This document shows, piece by piece, positions 36,219 to 48,230 of a stretch of DNA of 64,000 nucleotides. The DNA comes from Luscinia megarhynchos (lineage: Eukaryota; Chordata; Aves; Passeriformes; Turdidae). The position numbers were made by a program, and so were the translations under genes. Location: contig CM067568.1 in the NCBI GenBank assembly GCA_034336665.1, positions 44,744,770 through 44,808,769 on the forward strand, read 5' to 3'. How positions within the stretch are numbered: position 1 is the first letter of the stretch; every line of letters begins with the position of its first letter. The notes beneath the pieces were generated by a model. It saw only the letters and a program-made list of their open reading frames with translations. It searched no databases and was not told the DNA's origin.

Positions 36219-38024
36219 ACTAGAATCATTATGGTGGTATACAAGGCTGCTCCAGACTTGAGCACATCTGAAACTATCAGAAGATAGTTACTGGAACCAT
36301 CATAACACGGCCTTCACACAGTTTGCCAGTGTTGCTGGGGCTTTCAGCTAAGACTTGGGCAATAGCTGAGCTGTTTATTCCTACCTGAGATTGTATTCAT
36401 TCATGGGTATTTAATTCCTCAGGTCTAGTTGATGGGCTTTGCTGTGTCACACTGTTTTCTGTAGGATGTTATTTATTGTGCTTCTTAAGATTCAGCTGAA
36501 GATATCAAACTTGAATTTCCAAGGCAGCAGTCATCCAGCAGCCAAGCCATACTATCCAAGAAGGACAAAGATGTGTCTTGTAGAACATTATTGAAGGGTA
36601 AGTGTATGTACAGAGTGACACCAGGAAAGTCTTTCCCAACAGCAGGGTCAGTGACATTCAGCAGCATTCCTGGTGCAGTGCCTTGCTGCAGGTACCCTCT
36701 GTGGCACAGCTTTGTCATGCACACCGTGCAGCTCTGCTGGTAGAGAAGGTGCCCAGTCTCCAGCCATTGCAGCAGCAAAATACTGTAAGAGCTTTGTTGC
36801 TAAGGGCTGGCCCCAGCATAGTTTTGGCTGCAAAAGCTGAGTGTCTCTCTGACATAGTGATCTGTGCAGAGCAGTGACAGCCACAAGTTGTCACCAGCTG
36901 TGGCTACCAGAGGGTTGCAACCCTTCAGCAGCCTGTGTGCCTCTGGCTGTGGAGCACTGAGCTGGTTGTGGGGTGTGAGGTGGCTCAGCCTGGCAGGTCC
37001 CTCCCTTATGGGCACAAGAGAGGCCTCAGCCAAGCATTTGTGCTATTTCCACACTGAGGTTATGGGTGAGGGTTACTATTGTTCACATCCAAACATTAGC
37101 TTATGAAACCTCTCAAGTCTGTCAGCCTGTGGATTTGTTTCATGCACACAGTTGAAATTCAGGGCCACTTCCACTCCCTGCCCAAGGTTTAGGCCTTAGT
37201 TAACAAATTTTCATCTCTCCTAGGTGGTAATCTGCAGGCATCAGTGGCACCCAGCTGAATCCACCAGGAAAACCCAGCAAATGTAGGTGACTATTTATGG
37301 GTACAACCTGTACTTCCAGGGGATTATCAGGCTTGAAGCACTAAAAATTACTGAGCATCTCCTGGTCAGTAGGGGAGTTTGTGTGTCCTATAAACCAAGC
37401 ACCACATACAGCTAGAGATGCTCATGTTGGGTCTGTTAGACACTGTTCCTGCTCCAAAAACTTCAGCACTATTTTCCTGCAGTCACCTCAGGCTTGGTGT
37501 GCAAATGTGCCCAGGTCATGCCAGCTAAGCTACAGGGGCCCAGAAATCACAGCCTCCCCCCAGCTGATAAGATAGTTCAGGTCTTGTCTTGTCTCATCTG
37601 GGCTGTTTGGACTTACAGCTCCCTCAGCACAAAGACAGGCACTCAGTCAGAAGAGTAAGGAGGGGAGCTGGGCAGAAAACACCCCCCTGTTGAAGCTGTC
37701 CTGCAAAAGAGGAAGAAGGGCTCCCAAAAGCTACATGGCATATGGAGTAAAGCCCTTGCCAGAGCCTAAAGAGTGAAGCTGGGCAAGCCCAGAGCTTCTG
37801 ACCTGCAGAATATATGGGCTTTTTTCTTTTTCTAAGTCAGTCTCTAAGATAAAGCTCAAACACTCACAGTCACTGGTACCACAGTAAAATTTCTGCAAAC
37901 TACTAAAAAGCATGAATTTTACCAAATGAGGAAAACTGGAAATTTTAGGTCTCCCCCCCAGTATAACTCTGATGCTGGCTCAGGCAAAGCTTGTTGCAGA
38001 ATCAGGCTGAACCTGAATACTGCA

Positions 38025-38054
38025 GCTCTGGCCATAGTGCCACACCATGTAATA
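38025..38054 (+). repeat. 30-nt dispersed direct repeat, copy 2
   Basis: This is the second copy of the motif at 36189, in the same orientation 1.8 kb away. The two may be remnants of an uncatalogued old transposon. Confidence 0.6.
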
Positions 38055-41000
38055 TTTCCTGCCTCTCTTCTTGCAAGCTATTTATACCACCCCTGCTTCT
38101 TGTAGGCTGCAGCTGTCGCTGTGCCTGAGCATCTCAGGCTGAGTGAGCTGCTCTCCAGAGGATGCTTTCTTCTAGGAATCAGGACACAAAGCTGCTGGAG
38201 CGTATTGTTCAGCATGTCCCAGTGATTTCCCAGGGAAATCGAGGGCGGAGAGCAGGATGGAGGCAGCTCCTGTCAGTGATCCACGGTGGGCTTTGCACAG
38301 AAAGGAGGCTGAAGCATCAGAACACGAGAAGAACATCAATATCAGCATAGTGGGAAGTAAAATGCAGCTAAGGCTGAATTGTCAATATCACAGAATATCA
38401 CTCCAGTGAAAATCCTATTTAGAAGTCTGTGAAGGCTGGATGCTGACAGAGCTGCCTCACAAGCATGGCCAGACTGATGGGACAGTCCCTCCTTCATGTG
38501 CCAGAGCCCTGTGCTAACATTGGCCTAATTTGGGCCTATGGCAAGAGAATAATTCAAAAACTGCAACCTACTATACACAGCACTGAATGTTTGGTGGTGA
38601 TAATGGCCAAGAATTACAATTTAAGCCATTCTGGGGCCAGGAAAGGAAATAGTTGAGCAATAGCATCACTTCCATTCAAATCCTCTACAGAGAGAGAATC
38701 AAGGCCTGATAAGATTACTAGATAAGAAACACAGGGTGAGGCTGATATGCCCTGAGGTATGTTAGCCATGGGAGTTGTTTTGAGTCTTCTCAGTTGTGAC
38801 CTATATGAGCTGAGCCTCCTTTCCTCTGGCCCTTCTAGCAAGACTGGGAGCTATGAGTCTTGGCTACTGTTAGGCACCAATTTACAAATCCTCATAGTGC
38901 ATTTGTAAGCTACAGTGAGCAAAGTCCACATTATTTCTGAACAGGAAACATCCACATAAGCATGTAGTATATTTTTATCATACAGATTATTAGCAGCACA
39001 GTTGTAATGAATGCCTTTTAACTTTCCTAAGCATCTCCATTATCATCCAGTCTCTATTTTTCAAACTGTAATGTAACAAGAGACATCATTAGCATAATAC
39101 ATCAAGCTACTACTCACAGCAAAGGCATCTCTCCTGGGAACAGAAACCTCCCATGCTCTTTCCTATTGTGTTTCTTAGGGCAAGTGTGGTGTTCTGTGGC
39201 CAGGAGGGGAAAACTACTTTCCATGTGGGTGAGACCCATCTGGGAACTGCCACCCTACTTCAGCCTTTGTTTTGATGAAAAAAGTGGAGGAAACAATAGT
39301 GCAGGTTCTCAATAGGCATAATCCAACCCACCTAACTGCTATCTATTTCTGAAATGGGCTCACATTGCCTCCCCACTTCCACTGCCTCCTCTGCAGTGAA
39401 AAAACAAACCCAGAGTAAAGGCCATGAGCATGGTGGGCTGGTCTGGCTCACCCTGCAGCCTCACACTAACCAGACATAACAGGAGCAAAGCAAACACAGG
39501 GATGAGGTCTCCTGTTCAACAGCAGCTGCCTGGTTTGGGTCAGGCATGAGATGAAGTTGCACCATAACCTGGCATCTTAAATATGCTTTGATTAACCCTT
39601 GCTGTTGCTGAAGCTCAGCCTTGCAGTGTGTTCTTCTCCACGTGAGGCCTCTAACCTAAAACAAACAACAAAGATCATGCCAGAGTTCTCTGGTGAGCAC
39701 AAGATGGAAGCTGTACAAAAGTTTGTTTGCATCTGCTGGTGGGCCCTCTTGGGAGCTTCTCATCAACCAGAGGAGCTTGTGCCTACTTCTTTTACTTTTG
39801 TTTTTAGTCTCTCCAATGCAGTGTGGCTGAGTCAGCACACTCCATGAAACAATTGCTTCCAAACCAGTGTATTGTGATTTACTGCTCCGTGTGGTGCTGC
39901 CAGCCCATGCACCCCTGAGAGGTGAGGCAGGGTGGTGGCCAGGAGCACCTGTCCTAAAAACAGGGCTTCCTGCAGGCTGGCCACCAGCATGGGCAACCAC
40001 TGCAGAAGTGGGGCAATGGGATCATCAATCAAGAGGGACTTATTCCTGAAGGACACCTGGGAAGAGTGACCTTAGCCTAAGAGCATGTAGGTCCTGTGTC
40101 AATGAAGGCACTTGCTGGGTCCTTTGGCCACAGGACCTGCCCTGAATGTTGCAGGGTTCTTGTTCCAGCTCACAGTAGTTATTTATCCTAAAAGATTGCA
40201 GTATTAAAAAGAAGAAAGACAAAACCCATTTTCCCCATTTGAAGGGACCCTAAAAGAAAATAATTTTTCAGTCAGAAGATTGCTGTTTTACTCCCAATAA
40301 AGAGCTATTTTTGCACAACAGTCAAAAGGAAAGCAACTTGGCATGTTTTATGGCCTCTGTTGCCCCCTCCAGTCCTACATTAGTAGTTGGTGCTGTTTGG
40401 AAAACAACAATCTTAGGAAAGCCAGCACTAATAATAACAATGTCTCAGGCTCATCATTTGATATACATCTGACATGCGCTGGAAGTGAAAATTGGGGCCA
40501 GAATTTCCTTTTCTGGCACAACCAACTATCTGTCAACAAAACCAAAGCCTGTTTATAGAGGACAGCTGTACAGAAGCTACAAGTGAACTTGTACAGGAAC
40601 TTCCTCTCAAAACTCTTGCTACAGACATAAGATGCACCTGTGGCATGGCTCTCTGTGAGCATGTGCATGCATGTGTGTAGAAAAAGCATCCACTTTAAAA
40701 TTGGTAAGCAAGTCCATTTTTCTCTTTGAGAGCCAGCCCAGGGGCCCATGTGCTGATCAGATGTTCATTCCTCAGCTGTACCCACCAGAGGGACTTCCAG
40801 CTTTACTGTCCTCACAGAGGGGGCCCAGGAAAGCACTAACCCTGTATGCTTTTGAAGCCATGTCACTGTGTTAATAATCAAGAAATGACCTTATTTAACT
40901 GTTTATCGATTAATTTTTTCAAGCCAGATAGACAGGGCACCTTCAGTAATTTCATGCTGAAGAGCATCACATCCTTGGGGAGACAATTCTAGAGGCAGAG

Positions 41001-44000
41001 AGGCAGCCAAGAGCCAGTCATGCTACTCCCAGTGAGGATAGGGGAGCAGGCTGTAGAGATTCATACCTGGATGAAGCAGACAAGGGCCATCTCTCCTACA
41101 GAGATCCCTGCCTCATGTAAGGACACAAAGGAAAAGAATTCAGCACAGCAATGACACATTTCATCAACCCCTTAATGTCTAAAATAGGCTTTTACACTCA
41201 GTCCCTCTAAGGAAGTTTTCTAAGTGAAGGCATATTTAGAAAGGCCAAAGTCCTCTCCCTCCTACCTTCAGCTTTGCTGTGTGCTTTAGGGACACATCCA
41301 GGAGAGCACACCTGGCAGCTGCTGCACTCTGGGAATGCCAGAAGCACTGCCAGGGTGGTGGTGCCTGGTGCTTGTCTCTCCCATGACTGGGCAGGGAGCA
41401 GGAGCCAGACAGAACATCTTTTTCAAAATTAACAGGTACAGTTTTCTCTCTTTGAGATAGTAACTGAAGGGACAAAACACACCTGGGTTAAAAAGGTGCT
41501 TTAAATTGAAAACTGGAAAGGCCAGATGACAAAGTTGGTGACAAACCAGCATATCAGTACCATGTGTCCCTGCAATGGGGAAGAGTTAATCTGACCAACA
41601 CTCACCCCACACACATTCCTCTTTCCAAAAAAGCTTTCTGATTTTCCTTTGGTTTAACTTCACTGTCCCATTTCTTTGAGCCTGCTTGCTGGCTTTGCAA
41701 GTCTGAGAGACTCCCAGCAAATTTCATACAATTAACAATGACAGCCCCACAGGACAAAAGGTGAATATTCTTTGTCTTTCCTGTTGTCCACGAGCAGAAT
41801 CCTTACCAGCTAGTCTTTGTGATAATGTGGATGCGTGTGGAAGTGTAACACACTCTAGCACAGCCCATCAGTGAGATCAGAAAAGTAGTTTGGAAGTGAT
41901 GAGGTCAAACAGATGAAGTGCTGAAGAACTGTACTTGCTCAAAGCATATTTTAGCATATAAGCTTTTAAACTTGATGCTAGAGGAGAGAAAGATGATTGT
42001 GAGAAAAACACCATTACAAATGACAACTGAGCAAACAAAGAATTAGCAAGGTAAACCTGGACCTGCAATATATCCAAGTTTCTGTTATCGTTCCAGAGTA
42101 GAACAGTCCACTCAGGAAAAACTAGATTTTCAAGGAAAATTAAAGCAATTTTAAAAATAGCTTTGATGTTTAAAATGCATATAATTAATGACAAAAGTTT
42201 TCAAAGATACAGTTGGATTAGTTCTGCTTGGATTGTTTCCCTTGTTCCTGTGATTCTATATCAATCATGAAAGCAAAAGTAGAAATTAAATAAATCACGG
42301 AGTAAAAATAGTTATCTGCACCAAAATTAGAGATGACCTTTTACCAATTACTTGAATGATAAATTTTCTTATTGCAGGCATTGCAGTCAGACCTATCAAG
42401 TGCAACAGAGATTGCTGCTGCACTTTAGCATATGCTTAGTAAACCAAATGTTAATCATTTTGAGTAGCACCAGCACAGTGCAGAATAGGGAGAGTCTCCT
42501 CTAAAAGCCACTATTCCTGACTGGAATTTAAGAGAAGTGTATGTAAACCCTGTTGAAAGGCTGGAAATCTCAGGCTTGTGCAACCTGTCCCCACATTGAT
42601 ACAAGTGCTCGACAACACACTTTAATAACCATTTTACTTTATTTGGCACCCACCCAAAGGTTGGTAAAACCTTGAGACAAGGGAGCAAGGGATTGGCATG
42701 GTTTTCAGCCCTGACTTACCTCACTAGTCATTTGAACAGCTCTTATTCCTGCCACAGGCTGGAGGAGCAAGAGCACACACACAGACTGTGTGCCCATATG
42801 GAGATTTTGCCAGCCACAAAGTCCAGGAGCAGCCCTCATGAGGATGACACCAACCTATAGGCACCAAGGGAACACTTCCCTGGGACTGGCTGTGCACATG
42901 GACATTGCTTCCTTCACACCAGTGACTGAAAAGCTATTGTGGTCTGAGAGCAGATTGCAAAAGATCTCTGTTTAGCAACTAAAACAGATACAAAAATATC
43001 TTGGCCTTCTTACTTGATTAAAAAAAAAAAGAAAAAAGAATGCAGCTGTAAAACCTAGGAACTTGTTGTTTTAACTTGAAAACTATGTTTAAACAAGCAA
43101 TTCTGTTTAATTCATATGCTGCAAGGATTTCCACTTCTGCCTGGAAATTCCTAAATGTACAGCCTTACAGAGATAATCCATTTTTAAAAATAGGTAGCTG
43201 AGGCTATTCCCAAGAGGTAGAAGCTTGTGGATTTACAGTGAAACTGATTCCAGTGCAAGAAAAAGGAAACAGATATTCAGGTTCACCTGATATGCACAAC
43301 ACCAGTGACAACTTCTCCACTAATAAAAGACATGACACAATTAGATTGCTAACCTTTCCACACTGGGAGTTTATCAAAAGAGGCCAGGACTTGAAATGGA
43401 ATGAGAAGAATCGAAACCGAATTCTGTTACAGAATTCTCCTATTCTCTACTTTTGTTTGATGCTCTGTTAAGAAAGACCACCTGCCTCAGATTTAGGTGC
43501 AAATTGCCTTGATAGAAAAGCTTTGATAAAAAAAGAAAGCTTTGATATTATAGTAAAAGGGGAGTCAATATTGTGAAGGAGCACTCCTGTGAAAGATATC
43601 ACAAATTAACTAATGGAACTGGGACAGGAAAAGCTCTCAGGAGGAACTGAATTAAACAAATAAAGGTTTTGCACTATTTTTTGGTAATATGTAATGGGTG
43701 CCAAAAGACAGCAGGGCCAGAACACAAATTGTGAACTGGGACTAGAAAAGAGAACAGTTGGCAAATAGAAAAGAGGAAAAGAAAGCCAAGGACAGTAGGA
43801 AGAAAAAATGCCAAACAGGGACTTTAAATGGGGAAACAAAACTGATGTTTTCCGCAGTGAGCAAGATGACACAATTTCTATGCCTTTAAAATAGATTTGA
43901 AAACACTACCTATTGCAGGGTTTTGGTCCATTTTACAGAGAACATATGGTCCAAATACCAAGCAGATACAATTTCAAAGCAGCCTCAGCCTAACAGGCAT

Positions 44001-44813
44001 TTGAAATGCCAGGGGGAAAACAGAAGAGCTCCCCAGGTTTAAGTCTTCTGCCATTTGAAGATGCTCACTGGGGCCCCACACTGCCACAGAGAGGATCCTC
44101 CACGTGTTTGAACCACGTAAGCTCTGGTGAGGGACAAAGAACAACATCTGTTGTTATTTTCCTGAATCATCTGCAATCCTGTGCTAAGCACTTTAAAATC
44201 ACTTTTTGTGGCAAACCAGCCAAGTATCAAGGAACACCCAGTCTAATGGGGAACCTGAAACACTTCCCAGGCCCCAAATGTGCCCAACACTGTAAACGAG
44301 CAAACACCTCTACCCCAGCTCACACACCCTGACTAGTCACTGCAACCATGACTCTTCTCCACACATCCCAGAGAACCTCTGGCAAGTATCTGCCTACTAA
44401 ACCAGCCTTTCAAGGGACACAAAGGGTAGGAGATGTTGAGAAAGAACTATGAAGACAGTAAAAACCCCAAAGAATATTGTATAAATATTTAACATACTTT
44501 TCCCAAGCACTACCAAGGTGTATTTAAATATCTATGCATTATGTAGAGGCAGTGTAATCTGGCTTCATCAAGAGCTGGAGTGGAAGGAATAAAAAGGGAG
44601 TTGTGAAGATTTAAGGAAACCTGAAATCTAAGATAACAGTACCATTGGCAAAGACTACAGCAGCTTCTTTTTTTTAGACCAGCCTCAGAAGATTTAATTT
44701 TGGTGTTGTTCATCTTCAAGGCTGGCCAGCCACCTCATAAAAATGTGTTCACAAGCCATCTATTTCCCCCAGATTTTTAATTAGGACACGGGAAAGTTCC
44801 ATTTAAAAATCGT

Positions 44814-44819
44814 TTTATT
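44814..44819 (-). terminator. candidate poly(A) signal AATAAA for TTC7B
   Basis: On the minus strand the text is gttaataataaaacg. A modest GT-containing stretch (cccgtgtcc) follows about 25-30 nt downstream, which fits a cleavage site near 44795-44800. A rival AATAAA lies at 45176-45181. Confidence 0.35.
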
Positions 44820-45175
44820 ATTAACATAATTTTCCCATTTAGCCAAGTGTGGGTTCTTGTATAAGGAATGTCGGTAAATATTCCATTTGAGGCTTCTTTT
44901 TACATATTTCCATTGATAAATAAACTCTGAATTCACATAAAAAAGTTAAACTTAAATAACTAATATATTTTTTGTAACAGGCATACATTGGTAAAATATA
45001 AATATTCTTGTACTCAGCTTTTGCTCTAGATAACAGGTAGCCACACATCACAGTTATTAACAACTAAAAACAAGAACTCAACTGATTTCTGGCCTGGACT
45101 AAAATAGAGTTGGAAACAGAAAATTCACATTTTGACTTTGGGCCAAAAGAGGTTGAGAGGCAGGAAGAGAATAGT

Positions 45176-45181
45176 TTTATT
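45176..45181 (-). terminator. alternative, proximal AATAAA for TTC7B
   Basis: A perfect AATAAA on the minus strand about 385 nt after the stop codon. The following 40 nt are C- and T-rich without a clear GT-rich element, so it may be weak or unused. Confidence 0.25.
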
Positions 45182-45561
45182 AACAGCCTTGTTAAAAATA
45201 GTCTGCTCTGCCACTTAACTTATTCTAAATTGGTAGTTGATTCCATTATAATTTTATGTAACACTCAAGTTTCACTAACAAAATATGGCACATAATCCAT
45301 GGATATAACGATGTTTTAAAACTACCAGGGCAAAACTGCAGGCGATATGAGTGATTTGGCTCTGGCTCACCACTCTGTCCTCTCAGTCTGACATTAACAC
45401 ATGGTGGCACCTCCCTGCTTTGGCCACTTTCCCACAAAAGAGTGGAGTTTGTTACCTGTAGCTCTAGAGTTTCTCAAACTAGCCAGTTACCAGGCAGATT
45501 CACACACTGGGTTTGCTCACTCAGAAGTCAAGACCAAAAATCTGTTGATGGAGATGCCCTC

Positions 45562-45783
45562 TCACAGGACTCTGGGAATGATGGTAAAAGGGACCACGGG
45601 ACTGCTGGCTTCCAGCTCCAGAGCCGTCAGGAAGCACTCAGTCGCGGCATCATCATTGCCTTGAGCCTGCAGCACCTCTCCCAGGCTGTTCCAGACCTCG
45701 TGAGCTGTGGAGTTCACCTGGACAGCGTCTCTGAGAATCTTCTCTGCCAAGCTGTAGCGCCCAAGCTGATGAAGAATCAGAGC
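45562..45783 (-). CDS. TTC7B: TTC7B terminal coding exon (last 73 residues)
   Basis: TTC7B is a helical-repeat scaffold. With EFR3 and FAM126/hyccin it holds phosphatidylinositol 4-kinase III alpha (PI4KA) at the plasma membrane to make PI4P. This exon encodes the C-terminal 73 residues and the stop (TGA, 45562-45564). It opens in phase 0 at Ala after a strong splice acceptor. Residues 1-27 finish one TPR: the LGRY at 7-10, A13 and A20 fit TPR positions 15, 17, 20 and 27. Residues 28-61 are a full TPR with W31, L34, G35, G42, A47, F51 and A54 at the consensus places. The tail ends PFTIIPRVL. From memory, human TTC7B matches at all but about three positions (S33, D45 and V63 here against G, A and A), whereas TTC7A has a different tail. 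No break or frameshift is seen. The earlier exons are outside the window. Confidence 0.96.
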   Translation of the reverse strand, partial: ALILHQLGRYSLAEKILRDAVQVNSTAHEVWNSLGEVLQAQGNDDAATECFLTALELEASSPVVPFTIIPRVL

Positions 45784-45812
45784 CTGCAAGAAAACAAAAG
45801 GAAAATGGCTGA
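45784..45812 (-). promoter_or_regulatory. 3' splice site of the TTC7B terminal exon
   Basis: Read on the minus strand, a pyrimidine tract (ttttccttttgttttcttg) leads directly into CAG at 45786-45784 and then the exon. This is a near-ideal U2-type acceptor. It fixes the exon start and explains why the open frame upstream of 45783 (starting at 45843) is not coding. Confidence 0.92.
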
Positions 45813-48211
45813 GATTGGCCAGTAGCGCTTTCCTAAAGCTCAAACACGGTCACTGCAGTGAAATAAGGGTAGGCAGCTCTTGAGATCAAAGTGTTAGACT
45901 ATGTAATTTTTATTTTTTTTTTAATTTAAGAAAAGAAATTACCTGATGGAGGACTGGAGCAAGCTACTCCACACTAACAAAGTCAAGTGGCTTTGGACAG
46001 GAAACAAAGACTAAATAACAAAAACTCCGCCTATTTGCCAAGAAGCAGGAAGTACCTGGGCTTTTGTGTAAGCCCTTGTTATCTGAAATCCTAAGGTGTG
46101 TACCCTTAAGTTTTCACATCCTCCCTGTGCATCTCAGCACCCAGCTCACGTCCTATAACACCCGAGACCATACACAGCACCAGCAGCACTTGGGGATTGC
46201 TGAAGACTGAGTTCAGCTCAGTGGGCAACAACCATAGTGCTTGATTTAATCCGTGGAACAGGAACAGGGACTGATATTGCCCCAGTAATGCACAAAGGAC
46301 CAGCAGGCACAGAAATTGTTCATAAGCATCCTTGTTACACATCCTCTATCCTCCTCTGTGAGATGGGATCCAATTCAACACTACTCGATCCAGAGCACGT
46401 CCAAACCCACCAGGATATGGGCTGAATGAGGCCACGGAAACCTTCATCCACCACATTCAGCTATGTTACTGTGCTGGAAAAGTAATGGAATGACCCAGTA
46501 AGAGAGCTTTATTTCGGGATTATAATAATCCTTTCGATATTATACATTTTTACATTGTGATTCTGTATTGCAAAATACATATGGACCACAAATCTTTGTC
46601 CCAATTACATGCTTAGAGAGGCCTTGTGACTTCTGCCCTCCCAGCCCCCACTCCTCGGACCACAATTTCTTTTATCTTTCTCTACATCTGTTGCTCAAAT
46701 CCTTATTAACCTAAGAACCGATGATTAGAAAGTACTGACATTCTATGCAGCCCTTGAATTACCCACCAAACATTTCTGGAATTGTGGCCACCTGGCTGAC
46801 TTTCAGCTTGGGAAGGCTGTTAACTCCATCCTATAGAACAACAACTGAGCACAGCCTGCTCTGTAGAACAATATAAAGAGTGCTGTACAGTATTGGCAAG
46901 TGAATAAATAAATGCAATGCATGCTAATTTCTATCTGCCTGGCAGATTTCTCACACAAAGGTGCTAGAGGGCTTTTCTAGATTTGGACTTTTTTTGAGCT
47001 GTCAATTGAGTCAGCATTTTCAGAGCAAGTGAACAGTGTTTCCAACACAAAAACTGGATAACTCTCAGGGATCAGTGTTTTTTTTCTCTGCAGTGAATTG
47101 ATTGTCAGTGATTGGCAGGTATCAGATGTGAAACTACAAAAAAAATGAAGCAAGGAGATTGAATATACAAAGCTGGTGTCACTGCAGTGCACCTAACCTT
47201 AATAAAATTTAAGTGTTCTTATTTTTCAAGATAAGAGTCTCTATTTTCATAAGCCTTGCTTTTTTGGGGGTGGAAATATGTATATTCTATACTAATTAAA
47301 CCTGTGAATTATTTGAATATTGCTTATACATTTTTTCTTAACTATGCCAGACCATTTTTCCTGCTTGCTAAGGACACAACCTGTTCTTTTCAACACCACA
47401 GAAAAACCAAATTTTGCAGATATAAGCCTGCTCATAGGAAGAGACACACATTGCGTCACATCTGCCCTATTCTCTATGGCAAAAAGGATAGCTGAGATTT
47501 TCCAGTGATAGAACTAGAGCAAATACTGGCAGTTTGCCTGCTGTTATACTTTCCTAATACAAGCATTAGTGTTGAAATTAGCATTTAGCAGTAGTGAAGG
47601 AACCACTGTTGCATGGACAATGAGGTTACATCCTGTCCCCTCATGTTTTGGGGACACAGCTTTCTCAAGGGAGTGTCTCCTGAAAGTCAGTCTGTCACTG
47701 GTATCTTAGCCTGAGATGATAAGAAGACTCCTGCCTCAGGAGTAGGTGGTAGCCCTGGGACAGCAAGCTTTGCTTCCAAAGAACCAACAGAAAATTAGAT
47801 TTGTTTCATGCAGAGCATTAAAAGGATAGTGACATTTGATCACTATAGCTGTGGGCTGAATTCAAGTGATCTAGAGAAAGAACAAAAATACCCTCTGATT
47901 CACTAACTCTCTCAGAATGATGGTCAGATGTCATGCATTCTAAGTGTCCAGTTTGTAAATCCCCTTCTCGCATGACTTGTTACAATTCTGAGGTGCAGAA
48001 CATTTCCAATTGTTTGCAGCCTTTGCCTGACTTTGCTCTATTAAGCATTGCACACCAAAGGCAGAAGGAGCAGGCATGTCTATCACGCAGCAAAATCCTT
48101 TGGTGACCTCACACCAACACTCCTCTAAGAAAACTAACTTCAGTTTACCAGGTGTCAGCATCTGCTTGCTTTCTGTATTAACTCCTCAGGAAAAGAACCT
48201 AAACCACTAAA

Positions 48212-48230
48212 ACCACCACCACCACCACCA
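48212..48230. repeat. short (ACC)n run
   Basis: Six ACC triplets in a C- and A-rich stretch. It is a simple repeat inside the intron. Confidence 0.85.

Larger units (their letters stand above)
35250..44794. other. intergenic DNA downstream of TTC7B, no gene recognised
   Basis: Unique sequence with no recognisable exon, RNA gene or named transposon. A 30-nt motif occurs twice (36189-36218 and 38025-38054, 27 of 30 identical). From memory of mammalian gene order, CALM1 is the next gene beyond the TTC7B 3' end. I see no calmodulin coding sequence, so it must lie further left if that order holds in this genome. Confidence 0.55.
44795..45561 (-). other. TTC7B: probable 3' UTR of TTC7B
   Basis: Downstream of the stop codon on the minus strand the sequence becomes steadily more AT-rich, as vertebrate 3' UTRs often do. 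It holds ATTTA-type words (for example 'gagtttatttatc' read on the minus strand around 44920). It contains two AATAAA signals on the minus strand, at 45176-45181 and 44814-44819. I place the end shortly after the second, about 745 nt past the stop. The earlier signal could give a shorter form (about 385 nt), and a longer form cannot be excluded. The end point is an inference; RNA-seq or poly(A)-site data would fix it. Confidence 0.4.

Noticed and set aside
1..44794. A search for the neighbouring CALM1 gene expected from mammalian gene order
   Set aside because: No calmodulin EF-hand coding sequence was seen. The gene probably lies outside the window, and a distant 3' UTR could not be recognised by eye.
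45784..45843. The upstream 20 codons of the open frame that contains the TTC7B exon (starting MSFRKALL)
   Set aside because: These codons translate the intronic pyrimidine tract and splice acceptor; coding starts at 45783.
46051..46090. Short minus-strand segment ending CCCAG before gtact
   Set aside because: The donor is weak, the acceptor poor and the open segment about nine codons long.
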